Positions 1 to 8,123 of a stretch of DNA of 64,000 bases are shown here, one piece after another. The stretch lies in NCBI RefSeq assembly GCF_042649925.1, contig NZ_JBHSAF010000014.1:186001-250000 (forward strand). The letters are read 5' to 3'. The translations under genes were made by a program, and so were the position numbers. This DNA is from Pseudaeromonas sharmana (GTDB taxonomy: Bacteria; Pseudomonadota; Gammaproteobacteria; Enterobacterales; Aeromonadaceae). A model generated the notes under the pieces. That model had not been told where the DNA came from. It did not search any database and saw only the letters and a program-made list of their open reading frames with translations. The first letter of the stretch is position 1; each line of letters opens with the position of its first letter.

Positions 1-584
1 GGCAGGTAACCGACCTGGTTGACCCGGACTTCGGCAAAGTCATTTTTGGCCTTCAGGCGCGGGCCTTTGAGGGAGGCCTTGCCGACACAGACGGTGGTCG
101 GGGTCTGGGTGCCAAGCTGCAACTGGAATTGGGTCTTCTCGTCGGTAGCTGACGGCGTGAATGTGAAGTCGAACTGTTTGGCGCTGGCCCCCAGCTCGAT
201 GTCCTGTATCAGATAGCTGGTATAAGGGGCGCCATCATGCTGAATCAGTGCCTTGGCATGGATCGGCTGCTTGGCAGAGGCGGTAAAACTCAAGGTATAG
301 GTTTGCCCTTGGGCCAGCGCCAGGCCGGATTGGCCAAAAATGACATCCCAGGGATTGCTGCCACCGTTGGTAAAGGTCAGACAGCCCATCTGCTGATCGG
401 CACTCAACGGGCCGCCGGCAGACCACCAGCCATCTGTTCCCTGGGCGAAGCTGCCATTGGTCAGCAGCTCGTCAGTCGGACCAACGGCAGGGCTGTTGCC
501 GGTGCTACCGTTGCTGGCACAACCCTGCATGGCCAGCACGCAGGAGATGATGAGCGAGACGTTACTTTTTCTAAATAGCTTCAT
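1..584 (-). CDS. GH9-type cellulase lipoprotein, N-terminal part (cut by window edge)
   Basis: The reverse strand is open from the ATG at 584 to the window edge. The product starts MKLFRKSNVSLIISCVLAMQGC, a lipoprotein-type signal peptide with a slightly unusual lipobox (MQGC). Residues of about 30-175 look like a jelly-roll carbohydrate-binding module of the CBM4/9 type (TNGSFAQGTDGWW, then an aromatic-rich beta pattern). The last visible residues read FAEVRVNQVGYLP; the VNQVGY motif is the hallmark start of the Ig-like N-terminal domain of GH9 endoglucanases and cellodextrinases. The catalytic (alpha/alpha)6 barrel must lie left of the window. It probably acts on cellulose or mixed beta-glucan at the outer membrane. 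It diverges from a GH3 glucosidase and shares its operator region. The family call rests on the motif only, because no catalytic residue is visible. Confidence 0.75.
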   Translation of the reverse strand, partial: MKLFRKSNVSLIISCVLAMQGCASNGSTGNSPAVGPTDELLTNGSFAQGTDGWWSAGGPLSADQQMGCLTFTNGGSNPWDVIFGQSGLALAQGQTYTLSFTASAKQPIHAKALIQHDGAPYTSYLIQDIELGASAKQFDFTFTPSATDEKTQFQLQLGTQTPTTVCVGKASLKGPRLKAKNDFAEVRVNQVGYL

Positions 585-649
585 TACTGCCTCTTCTGAA
601 TAAACACACCGCTTGAATGACGACATCGACTTGCCACAGTTGATTTGTG

Positions 650-661
650 GAAATCGATTTC
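650..661. promoter_or_regulatory. LacI-family type operator 1
   Basis: GAAATCGATTTC is a perfect 12-bp palindrome with the central CG typical of LacI-family operators. It lies 66 bp upstream of the GH9 start. The same core recurs at 1026 and 1155, which makes chance unlikely. The cognate repressor is not in the window. Confidence 0.6.
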
Positions 662-890
662 ATGCGAAAGAAACAAGATCGTCGGCTAAAAATCAAATCC
701 TTGTGTATGAACTGTGAGCAGAGCGGCACTTTGTGTGCAGTTTGCGCTTGGCTGTCGCCTTCAGGCGCGTTCTACATCACTGCTTTGTCATAACCACGCT
801 TGGTCACTGATGACTGGCCCCGGGGGCAAAAATGACATGCTCACGCGATCCTATTCTGCTACGCGTACAATTTTCTATAGTTAAATCATT

Positions 891-921
891 GAAAATAAAA
901 GAGCCGGAGCAAGCTCCGGCT
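891..921 (-). terminator. Terminator-like hairpin in the GH9/GH3 control region
   Basis: A 9-bp perfect stem (AGCCGGAGC / GCTCCGGCT, 2-nt loop) lies at 902-921. On the reverse strand it is followed by CTTTTATTTTC, so it reads as an intrinsic terminator for a leftward transcript. No annotated gene lies to its right on that strand, so it may end a short RNA started near 1000-1060 or limit antisense transcription. On the plus strand there is no U-tract. Confidence 0.45.
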
Positions 922-1025
922 ATAAAAAGGAACATACACATGGAACAAACTGGTATGAAACAAACCAATAGACCCTACCCATGACAGTAAGGTAACCGCA
1001 TCCTAAGGCCAGAAATGGTTGCTCT

Positions 1026-1037
1026 GAAATCGATTTC
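1026..1037. promoter_or_regulatory. LacI-family type operator 2
   Basis: Second exact copy of GAAATCGATTTC, 171 bp before the GH3 start codon and 20 bp left of the CRP-like site. The spacing to operators at 650 and 1155 would allow DNA looping between sites. Confidence 0.6.
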
Positions 1038-1056
1038 CAGAATTCTGCTTGTTAAT

Positions 1057-1072
1057 TGTGACTCGGCTCACT
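1057..1072. promoter_or_regulatory. CRP-like binding site
   Basis: TGTGA-CTCGGC-TCACT matches the CRP consensus TGTGA-N6-TCACA at nine of ten fixed positions. It lies between two LacI-type palindromes, about 137 bp upstream of the GH3 start codon. This suggests catabolite control of the glycosidase promoter. Confidence 0.6.
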
Positions 1073-1154
1073 GTTTCCATGATTTTAATAACGGGAGACG
1101 ACGAAATGAGCGGTTGGCCGCTGGCGAGCAGGTTATTTTTGCGATTACACTTGT

Positions 1155-1166
1155 GCAATCGATTTC
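1155..1166. promoter_or_regulatory. LacI-family type operator 3
   Basis: GCAATCGATTTC keeps 11 of 12 bases of the palindrome. It lies 42 bp before the GH3 start codon, a position suited to blocking transcription elongation or promoter clearance. Confidence 0.5.
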
Positions 1167-1208
1167 AGATGATTCAATCATACGCTTTACGTTCTCGGGG
1201 TTGAGATA

Positions 1209-3950
1209 ATGAAACAAAAAAGAGAGTACCGATCCGCGATGTTGGCTGCCGGCATCAGCCTGGGGCTGCTGGCAGCCGCCAGTGCCGGGGCCGCTCCCGC
1301 AGAGACACCCTATTTTACCGACTGGCCAGTGATTCACAGCGCGATTCCGGTGGAGCAGGCCATCGAGGCCAAGGTGCAGGCCATTTTGGCGAAGATGACG
1401 CTGGAGGAGAAAATCGGCCAGATGTTGCAGCCGGATTTTCGTGAAGTGACACCGGACGAGATCCGTCAATACAAGATTGGCTCTGTGCTCAACGGCGGCG
1501 GTGGCTGGCCGGGCAATAACAAGCAGGCGCCAGCCCAGGCGTGGGCCGCGGAGGCGGACAAATACTGGCAGGCGACCGAGCAGGCGTTCCAGGGGCGTGG
1601 TTTTCGCATTCCGTTCATGTGGGCCACTGACGCCGTGCATGGTCATAACAACGTGTTTCAGGCGACCATATTCCCGCATAACATCGGCCTGGGTGCTGCG
1701 CACGATGCCGATCTGATCTACCGCATCGGTCAGGCGACCGCCCAGGAAGTCGCGGCCACCGGTCTGGATTGGACGTTTGCGCCTACCGTAGCGGTGCCGC
1801 GCGACGATCGCTGGGGACGCACCTATGAGGGCTACTCCGAAGATCCATCCATTGTCTATGCCTATGCCGGCGAAATGGTGCGCGGCTTGCAGGGCTCGGC
1901 GGCCGATCTGAAGGGGCAGTGCCACGTCATCTCCACCGTCAAACACTTTGTCGGCGATGGCGGCACGCGCGATGGTATCGACCGGGGTGACAATTTCTAC
2001 TCGGAAAATGATCTGCGCAATATCCATGCGATGGGCTATTTCTCCGGCCTCAATGCGGGCGCCCAGGTGGTGATGGCATCATTCAACAGCTGGCAGGATC
2101 GGAAAAACTACGCCGAGCAGATCGCCGACGGTGCCGAGTACAACGGCAAGTTGCATGGCAGCAAATACATGCTGACCGATGTGCTGAAACAGAAGATGGG
2201 ATTCGATGGCGTCATTGTCTCGGACTGGAACGGGCACAGTGAAGTTGCCGGCTGCAGCATGGGGGCCTGCAACGCCGCCGTGATGGCCGGCATCGATGTG
2301 TTCATGGTCACGGCACGCAAGGACTGGATGGCATTCCGCAGCAGCCTGCTGGATGCCGTGCAGCAGCAACGGATCCCGATGGCACGTATCGATGATGCCG
2401 TCACCCGGATCTTGCGTGTCAAAATGCGCGCCGGAATGTGGGACAAACCGATGCCGTCGCAGCGGCAACTGGCGGGGCAGCAGACGGTGCTCGGCAGTGC
2501 CGAGCATGGTGCTCTGGCGCGTGAGGCGGTACGCAAGTCGCTGGTGCTGTTGAAAAACCAGCACAACATTTTGCCCCTCAAACGTCAGCAGAAAGTGCTG
2601 GTCACCGGTAGCGCGGCCAACGACCTGGGCAAGCAGGTCGGTGGCTGGAGCCTGACCTGGCAGGGAACCGAAAACACCCTGGCCGATTTCCCGAAGGCGG
2701 TGAGTGTGTTGTCTGCGGTAGAACAGACCATCGGCAAGCAGAATGTGCTGACCGCCGAGGCGTTCGCGCAACAGGCCGGCAGCAAGCCCGATGTGGCCAT
2801 CGTGGTGTTGGGAGAAGATCCGTACGCCGAATGGTTTGGCGATATTCCTGACAACAAGACCCTCTCCTATGCCGAGATGAAGAGCAGCTATGGCGAAGAT
2901 TTGCAGTTGCTGCGCAAATTGAAGGCGCAAGGGATCCCGACCGTGGCGATCTTGTTCTCCGGTCGTCCGCTGTATGTCAACGAAGAGCTGAACCTGGCGG
3001 ATGCGTTTGTCGCTGCCTGGTTGCCAGGTACCGAAGGGTTGGGGATCACCGATGTGCTGTTCCGCGATGCGAACGGCAAAATCGCCCATGATTTCCGCGG
3101 TCGTCTCTCCTTCTCCTGGCCTGTGCAGAAGTGTGCGACCAGCATCAACCGCATTCCCTCGAACCAGCCTGGCTGGCAGCGGCCGGCGTTTGAGCAGAGC
3201 CCGGATAAGGCACACCAGCTGTTTGCGTTTGGCTATGGCCTGTCGTACCAGCAAGCGGCCAGCGCCCAGAGCCATTATGCAGATCTGGACAAACTACCGC
3301 TCGACAAGCGCAGTTTCGGTTGCAAGGAGAGCGATCCTTCGAAGCTGACGGCGGCGGCCACGCCACTGGTTCTGTTCGGTGCCAAGGCTACTGATGAGCA
3401 CAGATTGCGCATGGGGGATGCCAGCAACTGGACCGGCACCGAGGTCTCCGGTAACAGCGTGACCGAGATGAAATACATCCGTGTCAAACCCGTGGACTAC
3501 CTGCGTCAGCAGGATGCCCGTGAAGTAACGTTCAGCGGCAGCAGTCCCGAGACCGGTGCCACCATCCAGGTGCAAACGACGCGTGTCAAGGGTGCCGACC
3601 GTCGCAACTACCTCAAGGCCGATAGTCAGTTGATGGTGACACTGCGCATCAAACAGGCTCCGGACAGCCCGATGACGCTGGGGCTGCAGTGTGGCTGGCC
3701 TTGTGGCGACACCATTGATGTGACGGACACCCTGCGCCAGTTGCCGAAAGACAAGTGGGTCACGCTGGCGATGCCGCTGCGTTGCTTCAAGAATGACATG
3801 GATTTCTCAAAGACCAATACGCCGTTCATCATGGCCACCAGCGGTCGGGCTCAGCTCGATTTGGGTCCGATCAACTGGACGCCGGCCAGCGTGAAAGCGG
3901 AGGTAAAACAACTATTGCAGCTCAGTTGCGATGGCAAACCGGCGGCATAA
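1209..3950 (+). CDS. Secreted GH3 beta-glucosidase / exo-beta-glucanase, ExoP-like
   Basis: A 913-residue exported glycoside hydrolase family 3 enzyme, probably releasing glucose from beta-1,4 or beta-1,3 gluco-oligosaccharides in the periplasm or outside the cell. It starts with a Sec signal peptide (charged MKQKREYR, hydrophobic core, cleavage near AGA-AP). The GH3 N-terminal barrel covers about residues 55-400. The motif GVIVSDWNGH places the catalytic nucleophile at Asp339. The GH3 C-terminal alpha/beta domain follows at about 435-660. Residues of about 700-900 form an extra beta-rich domain like that of Pseudoalteromonas ExoP. The length of 850-900 residues fits the ExoP subgroup rather than the shorter BglX. 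It diverges from the GH9 gene and shares LacI-type and CRP-like sites. The linkage preferred (1,3 or 1,4) cannot be read from sequence alone. Confidence 0.9.
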   Translation: MKQKREYRSAMLAAGISLGLLAAASAGAAPAETPYFTDWPVIHSAIPVEQAIEAKVQAILAKMTLEEKIGQMLQPDFREVTPDEIRQYKIGSVLNGGGGWPGNNKQAPAQAWAAEADKYWQATEQAFQGRGFRIPFMWATDAVHGHNNVFQATIFPHNIGLGAAHDADLIYRIGQATAQEVAATGLDWTFAPTVAVPRDDRWGRTYEGYSEDPSIVYAYAGEMVRGLQGSAADLKGQCHVISTVKHFVGDGGTRDGIDRGDNFYSENDLRNIHAMGYFSGLNAGAQVVMASFNSWQDRKNYAEQIADGAEYNGKLHGSKYMLTDVLKQKMGFDGVIVSDWNGHSEVAGCSMGACNAAVMAGIDVFMVTARKDWMAFRSSLLDAVQQQRIPMARIDDAVTRILRVKMRAGMWDKPMPSQRQLAGQQTVLGSAEHGALAREAVRKSLVLLKNQHNILPLKRQQKVLVTGSAANDLGKQVGGWSLTWQGTENTLADFPKAVSVLSAVEQTIGKQNVLTAEAFAQQAGSKPDVAIVVLGEDPYAEWFGDIPDNKTLSYAEMKSSYGEDLQLLRKLKAQGIPTVAILFSGRPLYVNEELNLADAFVAAWLPGTEGLGITDVLFRDANGKIAHDFRGRLSFSWPVQKCATSINRIPSNQPGWQRPAFEQSPDKAHQLFAFGYGLSYQQAASAQSHYADLDKLPLDKRSFGCKESDPSKLTAAATPLVLFGAKATDEHRLRMGDASNWTGTEVSGNSVTEMKYIRVKPVDYLRQQDAREVTFSGSSPETGATIQVQTTRVKGADRRNYLKADSQLMVTLRIKQAPDSPMTLGLQCGWPCGDTIDVTDTLRQLPKDKWVTLAMPLRCFKNDMDFSKTNTPFIMATSGRAQLDLGPINWTPASVKAEVKQLLQLSCDGKPAA

Positions 3951-3963
3951 CAGTCACGCCATG

Positions 3964-3995
3964 CGCCCGGGACCAAGGTTCCGGGCGTTATTTCA
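3964..3995 (+). terminator. Rho-independent terminator after the GH3 gene
   Basis: CGCCCGG / CCGGGCG stem (3964-3970 with 3981-3987) followed by TTATTT, 14 bp after the GH3 stop codon. Confidence 0.7.
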
Positions 3996-4032
3996 TACTT
4001 CAGAACCATTTCATAAATAGGCGGTGATCGCC

Positions 4033-6006
4033 ATGCTGATCGTAACCAGAATTAAAATCGGGTTTATGGTGTTGCTCACATTACTGCTGGTATTAGCGGG
4101 AATGTGTTACTCCCGTACCGAGGATATTCACAGTCGATTTAAAACTGTCATCGACCGTGCAACGCCATTTTCATTGGCAACCAGCTCGCTGCGTGAATTG
4201 CTGATTGCCAGTAACCGCGACAGTCTTGGCTTTTTAATTTCACGCCAGTCAGCCCTGTTGCAACGACATGCTGAATATTATGATCAAAATAAATCCGCCT
4301 TTTTTGCGGTACTGGAACAGTTACGGAATAAAAAACTCGCTGACAGTGATAATGCGCTGTTAGATGAACTACAACAGCAGGCAACAACATTTTTTAAACA
4401 CACTGAAATCATGATGTCCCGTCATCGGGAATTAATACGCAACGAGCAGGCACACCAGGAAAAGAATCGTGCCTTCTTGTTATTGGTGGACAGTTATTCC
4501 CGCTCTGTCGACTTATTGATTAAATTCACTGCCAATAACCGTTCATTACAAAATCGTGCTGAATCCGTGACCAGCAGCCTGGCGCGGGATCTGCGGGATA
4601 TTCAGCGTATCAGCGAACACGCCGAGATTGAAAAGAGTCGTGCGCGCATGACCACGGATATCGCCATGGCGAGGTCACGCCTGCGCAAGATGGCGATACC
4701 CGAAGATGTGAAAGTCCGCATCACGCACAGCATCCAGCAAGTCGAGGATCTGGTGCTCAAGGCCGGTGGCTTGCTTGAACTGATGCAAAACAATCTGAGC
4801 ATCAGCCAGGAGCTGGTCCAGGCGCAGCAGACTCAGGCCCGGGGGCTGATCCAGATAGACAACATACTGGCCGCGCTCAGCAAGCAGAGCCAGCACAGCA
4901 TGCAGACCGATAGTCAGCGCGCCGACGCGGCCATCAACAGCGCTTTCATGGTGATCTTGTTGCTGTCAGTGATCTCGATCGGGCTGGCAATCCTGATCAC
5001 GGTGAACACGATGCGTGCCATCGGCCGCCCGCTGCGCCGGATCCGCATTGTGCTTGCCGACATGGCAAAAGGCGACATGCGCGCCCGGGTCAACTATGTT
5101 GCCGGCAACGAGTTCGGCGAGCTGGCGCAAAGTATCGATGAGCTGGCGGGCAACACCCGCAGTGTGCTGCTGGATGTGCAGTCTGGCTCCGAGTGCCTGG
5201 TGGCTGAATCTGACCGCTCGTCGGCAAATAGCCATGAGGTGATGAGCAAGGTGCAACAGCAGAAACGGCAGACCGAGCAGGTGGCGGCTGCCGTCTGTCA
5301 GCTGGAATCGAGTTCGGCCGAGGTCGCGCGCTCCAGCCTGATCGCCAAGGAGCAAATCGACAGCGCGCATGAGGCCTCCACCCGCGGCATCACAGTGATC
5401 AGTGACAGTCGTCGCAGCCTGCAGCAGTTAGTCAGCGAGATTGATGATGCGGTGAGGATTTCACGCCGGCTGGATGTGGTCAGCAACAACATCGGCAACA
5501 TCCTGGCGGTGATCCGTGGTATTGCCGAACAGACCAATTTGCTGGCACTGAACGCGGCCATCGAGGCGGCGCGCGCCGGTGACGCCGGCCGGGGCTTTGC
5601 CGTGGTCTCCGACGAGGTGCGGGCGCTGGCCACCCACACCCAGAATGCGACGCAGGAGATCCAGTCCCTGATCGGCGATTTACAACACTGCAGCGCCGAT
5701 GTGCTCGGCGTTATGTCGCGCAGCCAGGAGAATACCCAGTCCAGCGTGGATCATATCCTCGAGGCGGAGCGGGCATTTGATAATATTACTGCCAGCGTGT
5801 ATGCGGTGAAGGAAATTATTGATCAGGTCTCTTTTGCATCGGAAGAGCAAATATCTGTTAGCCAGGGAATTGCACAATTTATTGCATCGATTGCCGAATT
5901 GGCTCACGAGAGTGAAATGGTGGCCGGTTCATCATTGCATTCATCATTAGTATTGAAGCAATTAGCATCAGACCAACGACAACTGATTGCCAAGTTTAGG
6001 GTGTGA
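4033..6006 (+). CDS. Methyl-accepting chemotaxis protein with large periplasmic helical domain
   Basis: A 657-residue chemoreceptor. TM1 is at about residues 8-26, followed by a roughly 270-residue, mostly helical periplasmic domain. TM2 is at about 303-325, then a HAMP domain at about 326-378. The signalling hairpin follows, with the conserved tip EQTNLLALNAAIEAARAG near residue 499. The ATG at 4033 is preferred because a GGCGG sequence lies 8 bp upstream; an in-frame GTG at 4024 is the alternative. The next gene, 9 bp downstream, encodes a periplasmic sugar-binding protein with no permease genes around it. The receptor may therefore sense the loaded binding protein rather than a free ligand (inference). 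Codon use at both ends is AT-richer than in its neighbours. Confidence 0.9.
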   Translation: MLIVTRIKIGFMVLLTLLLVLAGMCYSRTEDIHSRFKTVIDRATPFSLATSSLRELLIASNRDSLGFLISRQSALLQRHAEYYDQNKSAFFAVLEQLRNKKLADSDNALLDELQQQATTFFKHTEIMMSRHRELIRNEQAHQEKNRAFLLLVDSYSRSVDLLIKFTANNRSLQNRAESVTSSLARDLRDIQRISEHAEIEKSRARMTTDIAMARSRLRKMAIPEDVKVRITHSIQQVEDLVLKAGGLLELMQNNLSISQELVQAQQTQARGLIQIDNILAALSKQSQHSMQTDSQRADAAINSAFMVILLLSVISIGLAILITVNTMRAIGRPLRRIRIVLADMAKGDMRARVNYVAGNEFGELAQSIDELAGNTRSVLLDVQSGSECLVAESDRSSANSHEVMSKVQQQKRQTEQVAAAVCQLESSSAEVARSSLIAKEQIDSAHEASTRGITVISDSRRSLQQLVSEIDDAVRISRRLDVVSNNIGNILAVIRGIAEQTNLLALNAAIEAARAGDAGRGFAVVSDEVRALATHTQNATQEIQSLIGDLQHCSADVLGVMSRSQENTQSSVDHILEAERAFDNITASVYAVKEIIDQVSFASEEQISVSQGIAQFIASIAELAHESEMVAGSSLHSSLVLKQLASDQRQLIAKFRV

Positions 6007-6015
6007 GGTGAAATA

Positions 6016-7335
6016 ATGTTTAAGACGTTATGCTGTTTCGCATTATTAAGTCTGCCATTAACTGCGATGAGTACGACATTAACGATGGAAACCTGGCGCG
6101 TAGATGACCAGGCATTATGGCAACAAACGTTACTGCCGATATTGCATAAAATCGCTCCGGATTTGGACGTGAAATTGAATCCGGTTAAAACGTCAGAATA
6201 TGACGCCACACTGCAGCAACGGCTGGAAAATAATACCGCAGGCGATCTGATTATTTGTCGCCCCTATGATCAATCCTTGGCGTTATTCAAAGCCGGACAT
6301 CTGGTGGATTTAACCGATTTCCCCGGAATGGAGAATTTCCCCAGCTTTGCCAAATCGGCCTGGCAGACCGATACCGGTGCGGCCACCTTCTGTCTGCCGA
6401 TTGCCTCTGTCATCCAGGGCTTTTTCTATAACGTGGATATCTTTAAACAGCTGCAATTAACTCCGCCGACCACGCGCGAGGAGTTTTTTGCCGTGCTGGA
6501 ACGTATCCGCCACGATGGTCGCTATCTACCGCTCGCGCTGGCCGCCCATGATAACTGGGTCGTCTCTGAACTGGGCTTTTTGAACATTGGGCCCGCGTAC
6601 TGGAAAGGCGAGGATGGCAGGCTGGCACTGATCCATGGCGACAGTACCTTTACCAGTGCACCGTTTGTCGCGGCATTCGATGAGCTCAGACAGTGGCGAC
6701 CCTATATCGGTGCGGCCGCGGAGAGCCGGACCGAGGCGCAGACGGTGGTGGATTTTGCCAGCGGCAAGGCGGCGATCATCGTTGCCGGCTCCTGGTCAAT
6801 CCCGCAATTTACCGGCAAGGTGAATTTTGCCGCTTTCCATCCGCCGGTTGGCAAGCGCGGGGATGCCTGCTATTTCGTCGACCATACCGACATGGGCATC
6901 GGCATCAACAGTGCCAGCCCGAACCGTGCCGCTGCATGGCACCTGCTGGAGTGGATGTCATCGGCGGAATTTGCCGAAAGCTTCTCCAATGCCGTACCCG
7001 GTTTCTTCTCGCTGTCGAATCACTTCTTTGAATTGCACCATCCGGTGGCGCAGCAAATGATGAGCTGGCGCGATGAGTGCGACTCGACAATCCGGTTGGG
7101 GGCGCAGTTCTTATCGCGCGGCAAGCCGGCATTCAATGCCCAGCTCAACCAGTTAGCGCAGGCGGTGGTGCTGGGGCAGCAGTCGCCGCAGCAGGCGGCG
7201 GCGCAAATCCAGCAGACGCTGGCGTCCTGGTATCCGCCCCAGTCGCAGGCCGAGGCGAAGGCGAAAGCGATGCCGGCCTGTACTGTGCCCATGGTGCCCG
7301 CCAGTGCGGCGTCCACCGCCGTTCCGGCCCCATGA
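6016..7335 (+). CDS. Periplasmic sugar-type solute-binding protein (ABC family 1)
   Basis: A 439-residue extracellular solute-binding protein of the maltose-binding fold. It has a short signal peptide (MFKTLCCFALLSLPLTAMS) and then LTMETWRVDD, the usual first beta strand. The segment GDLIICRPYDQSLALFKAGHLVDL matches the family pattern for the region after the first lobe. Later comes GKAAIIVAGSW, the conserved hinge-region motif. The Ala/Pro-rich C-terminal 30 residues look disordered. No ABC permease or ATPase lies next to it. Its partner is the chemoreceptor 9 bp upstream, so a role in chemotaxis, or shared use with a transporter encoded elsewhere, is likely. The ligand may be an oligosaccharide released by the nearby GH9 and GH3 enzymes (inference). 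Confidence 0.85.
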   Translation: MFKTLCCFALLSLPLTAMSTTLTMETWRVDDQALWQQTLLPILHKIAPDLDVKLNPVKTSEYDATLQQRLENNTAGDLIICRPYDQSLALFKAGHLVDLTDFPGMENFPSFAKSAWQTDTGAATFCLPIASVIQGFFYNVDIFKQLQLTPPTTREEFFAVLERIRHDGRYLPLALAAHDNWVVSELGFLNIGPAYWKGEDGRLALIHGDSTFTSAPFVAAFDELRQWRPYIGAAAESRTEAQTVVDFASGKAAIIVAGSWSIPQFTGKVNFAAFHPPVGKRGDACYFVDHTDMGIGINSASPNRAAAWHLLEWMSSAEFAESFSNAVPGFFSLSNHFFELHHPVAQQMMSWRDECDSTIRLGAQFLSRGKPAFNAQLNQLAQAVVLGQQSPQQAAAQIQQTLASWYPPQSQAEAKAKAMPACTVPMVPASAASTAVPAP

Positions 7336-7343
7336 GGGGCCGG
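7324..7343 (+). other. GC-rich hairpin over the stop codon
   Basis: CCGGCCCC / GGGGCCGG, a perfect 8-bp stem with loop ATGA containing the stop codon of the binding-protein gene. There is no U-tract, so it is more likely a mRNA 3' stabiliser than an intrinsic terminator. Confidence 0.4.
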
Positions 7344-7474
7344 ATGAGGGGCAGGTATGACAGGACGGGGTTGGCCGCGGGCTGACCTGTCGCGACAAGC
7401 GGTCGGGTGCCTGCGCATGCATAGACATGAGGTCAGATTGCGTGGCTGTACGGCATGGACCGCATCATCGCATG

Positions 7475-8032
7475 CTAGCCCGGCAGTTGTAACAGCCGGC
7501 GTGACAGTTCGCCCATCGTCAGACCGTGTTCCATGGCACTCTTGCGCAACGCGGTGAAGGCAGCATCTTCGCTGAGCTGATGTTTTTGCATCAGGATCCC
7601 CTTGGCGCGTTCAATCAGTTTTCTGGCCTCGAGTTTTTCCGCCATGTCTGCCATGGCATCCTGCTGCCGTCGCAGCATGGCTTGTTGGGCGCGAGCCTGC
7701 TTGAGCCAGGCTTCGACGGGTTCTTTATCCAGCAGCCGGTGGGGCACCAGCAAGACACCCGCTTCCATCAGCTGATCATGCAAATGCTCGGGAAGGGCAT
7801 CATTGAACAGTACGACCGGCAAGCCGCGTTGTGCCAAGCCGATGCTCACAACCCGCCATTCAGCCGTCAACAGGCGGCAATCCACCATGGCGCCGTTCAA
7901 ATCGGTAGGTAGCTGCAGTGGATCCGGACGCCGAATGGTCACAGGATCATGACCATAGCGGCTCAGCAACAGCGCCAGCCGGTTGGCGTGTGCCACGTCG
8001 TCACTGTGGATCAGGATGCGGGAAAAGCTCAT
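7475..8032 (-). CDS. nasT: NasT-like nitrate-responsive ANTAR antiterminator
   Basis: A 185-residue RNA-binding regulator. Residues 1-120 resemble a receiver fold (ILIHSDD start, GAMVDCR, LPVVLFND), as in NasT and AmiR. The C-terminal 60 residues form an ANTAR domain (coiled coil, then LIERAKGILMQKHQLSEDAAFTAL and a third helix). ANTAR proteins bind paired hexaloop hairpins and prevent terminator formation. The ATG at 8032 starts at the natural N-terminus (MSFSRILIHSDD). It is the third gene of the leftward nasA-cobA-nasT unit, and the likely RNA target is the nrtA leader at 12054-12178. NasT is usually held inactive by a NasS sensor, a cytoplasmic NrtA homologue, but no nasS is present here. 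Confidence 0.85.
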   Translation of the reverse strand: MSFSRILIHSDDVAHANRLALLLSRYGHDPVTIRRPDPLQLPTDLNGAMVDCRLLTAEWRVVSIGLAQRGLPVVLFNDALPEHLHDQLMEAGVLLVPHRLLDKEPVEAWLKQARAQQAMLRRQQDAMADMAEKLEARKLIERAKGILMQKHQLSEDAAFTALRKSAMEHGLTMGELSRRLLQLPG

Positions 8033-8123
8033 GCTGTACCCTGCCTGCCAGGCGTGGGAGCAACACACGCCGGGTGTCTGATGATGGTTGCCGGGCCGAA
8101 TAAACGGTTGAGCTCGGCTCTCA

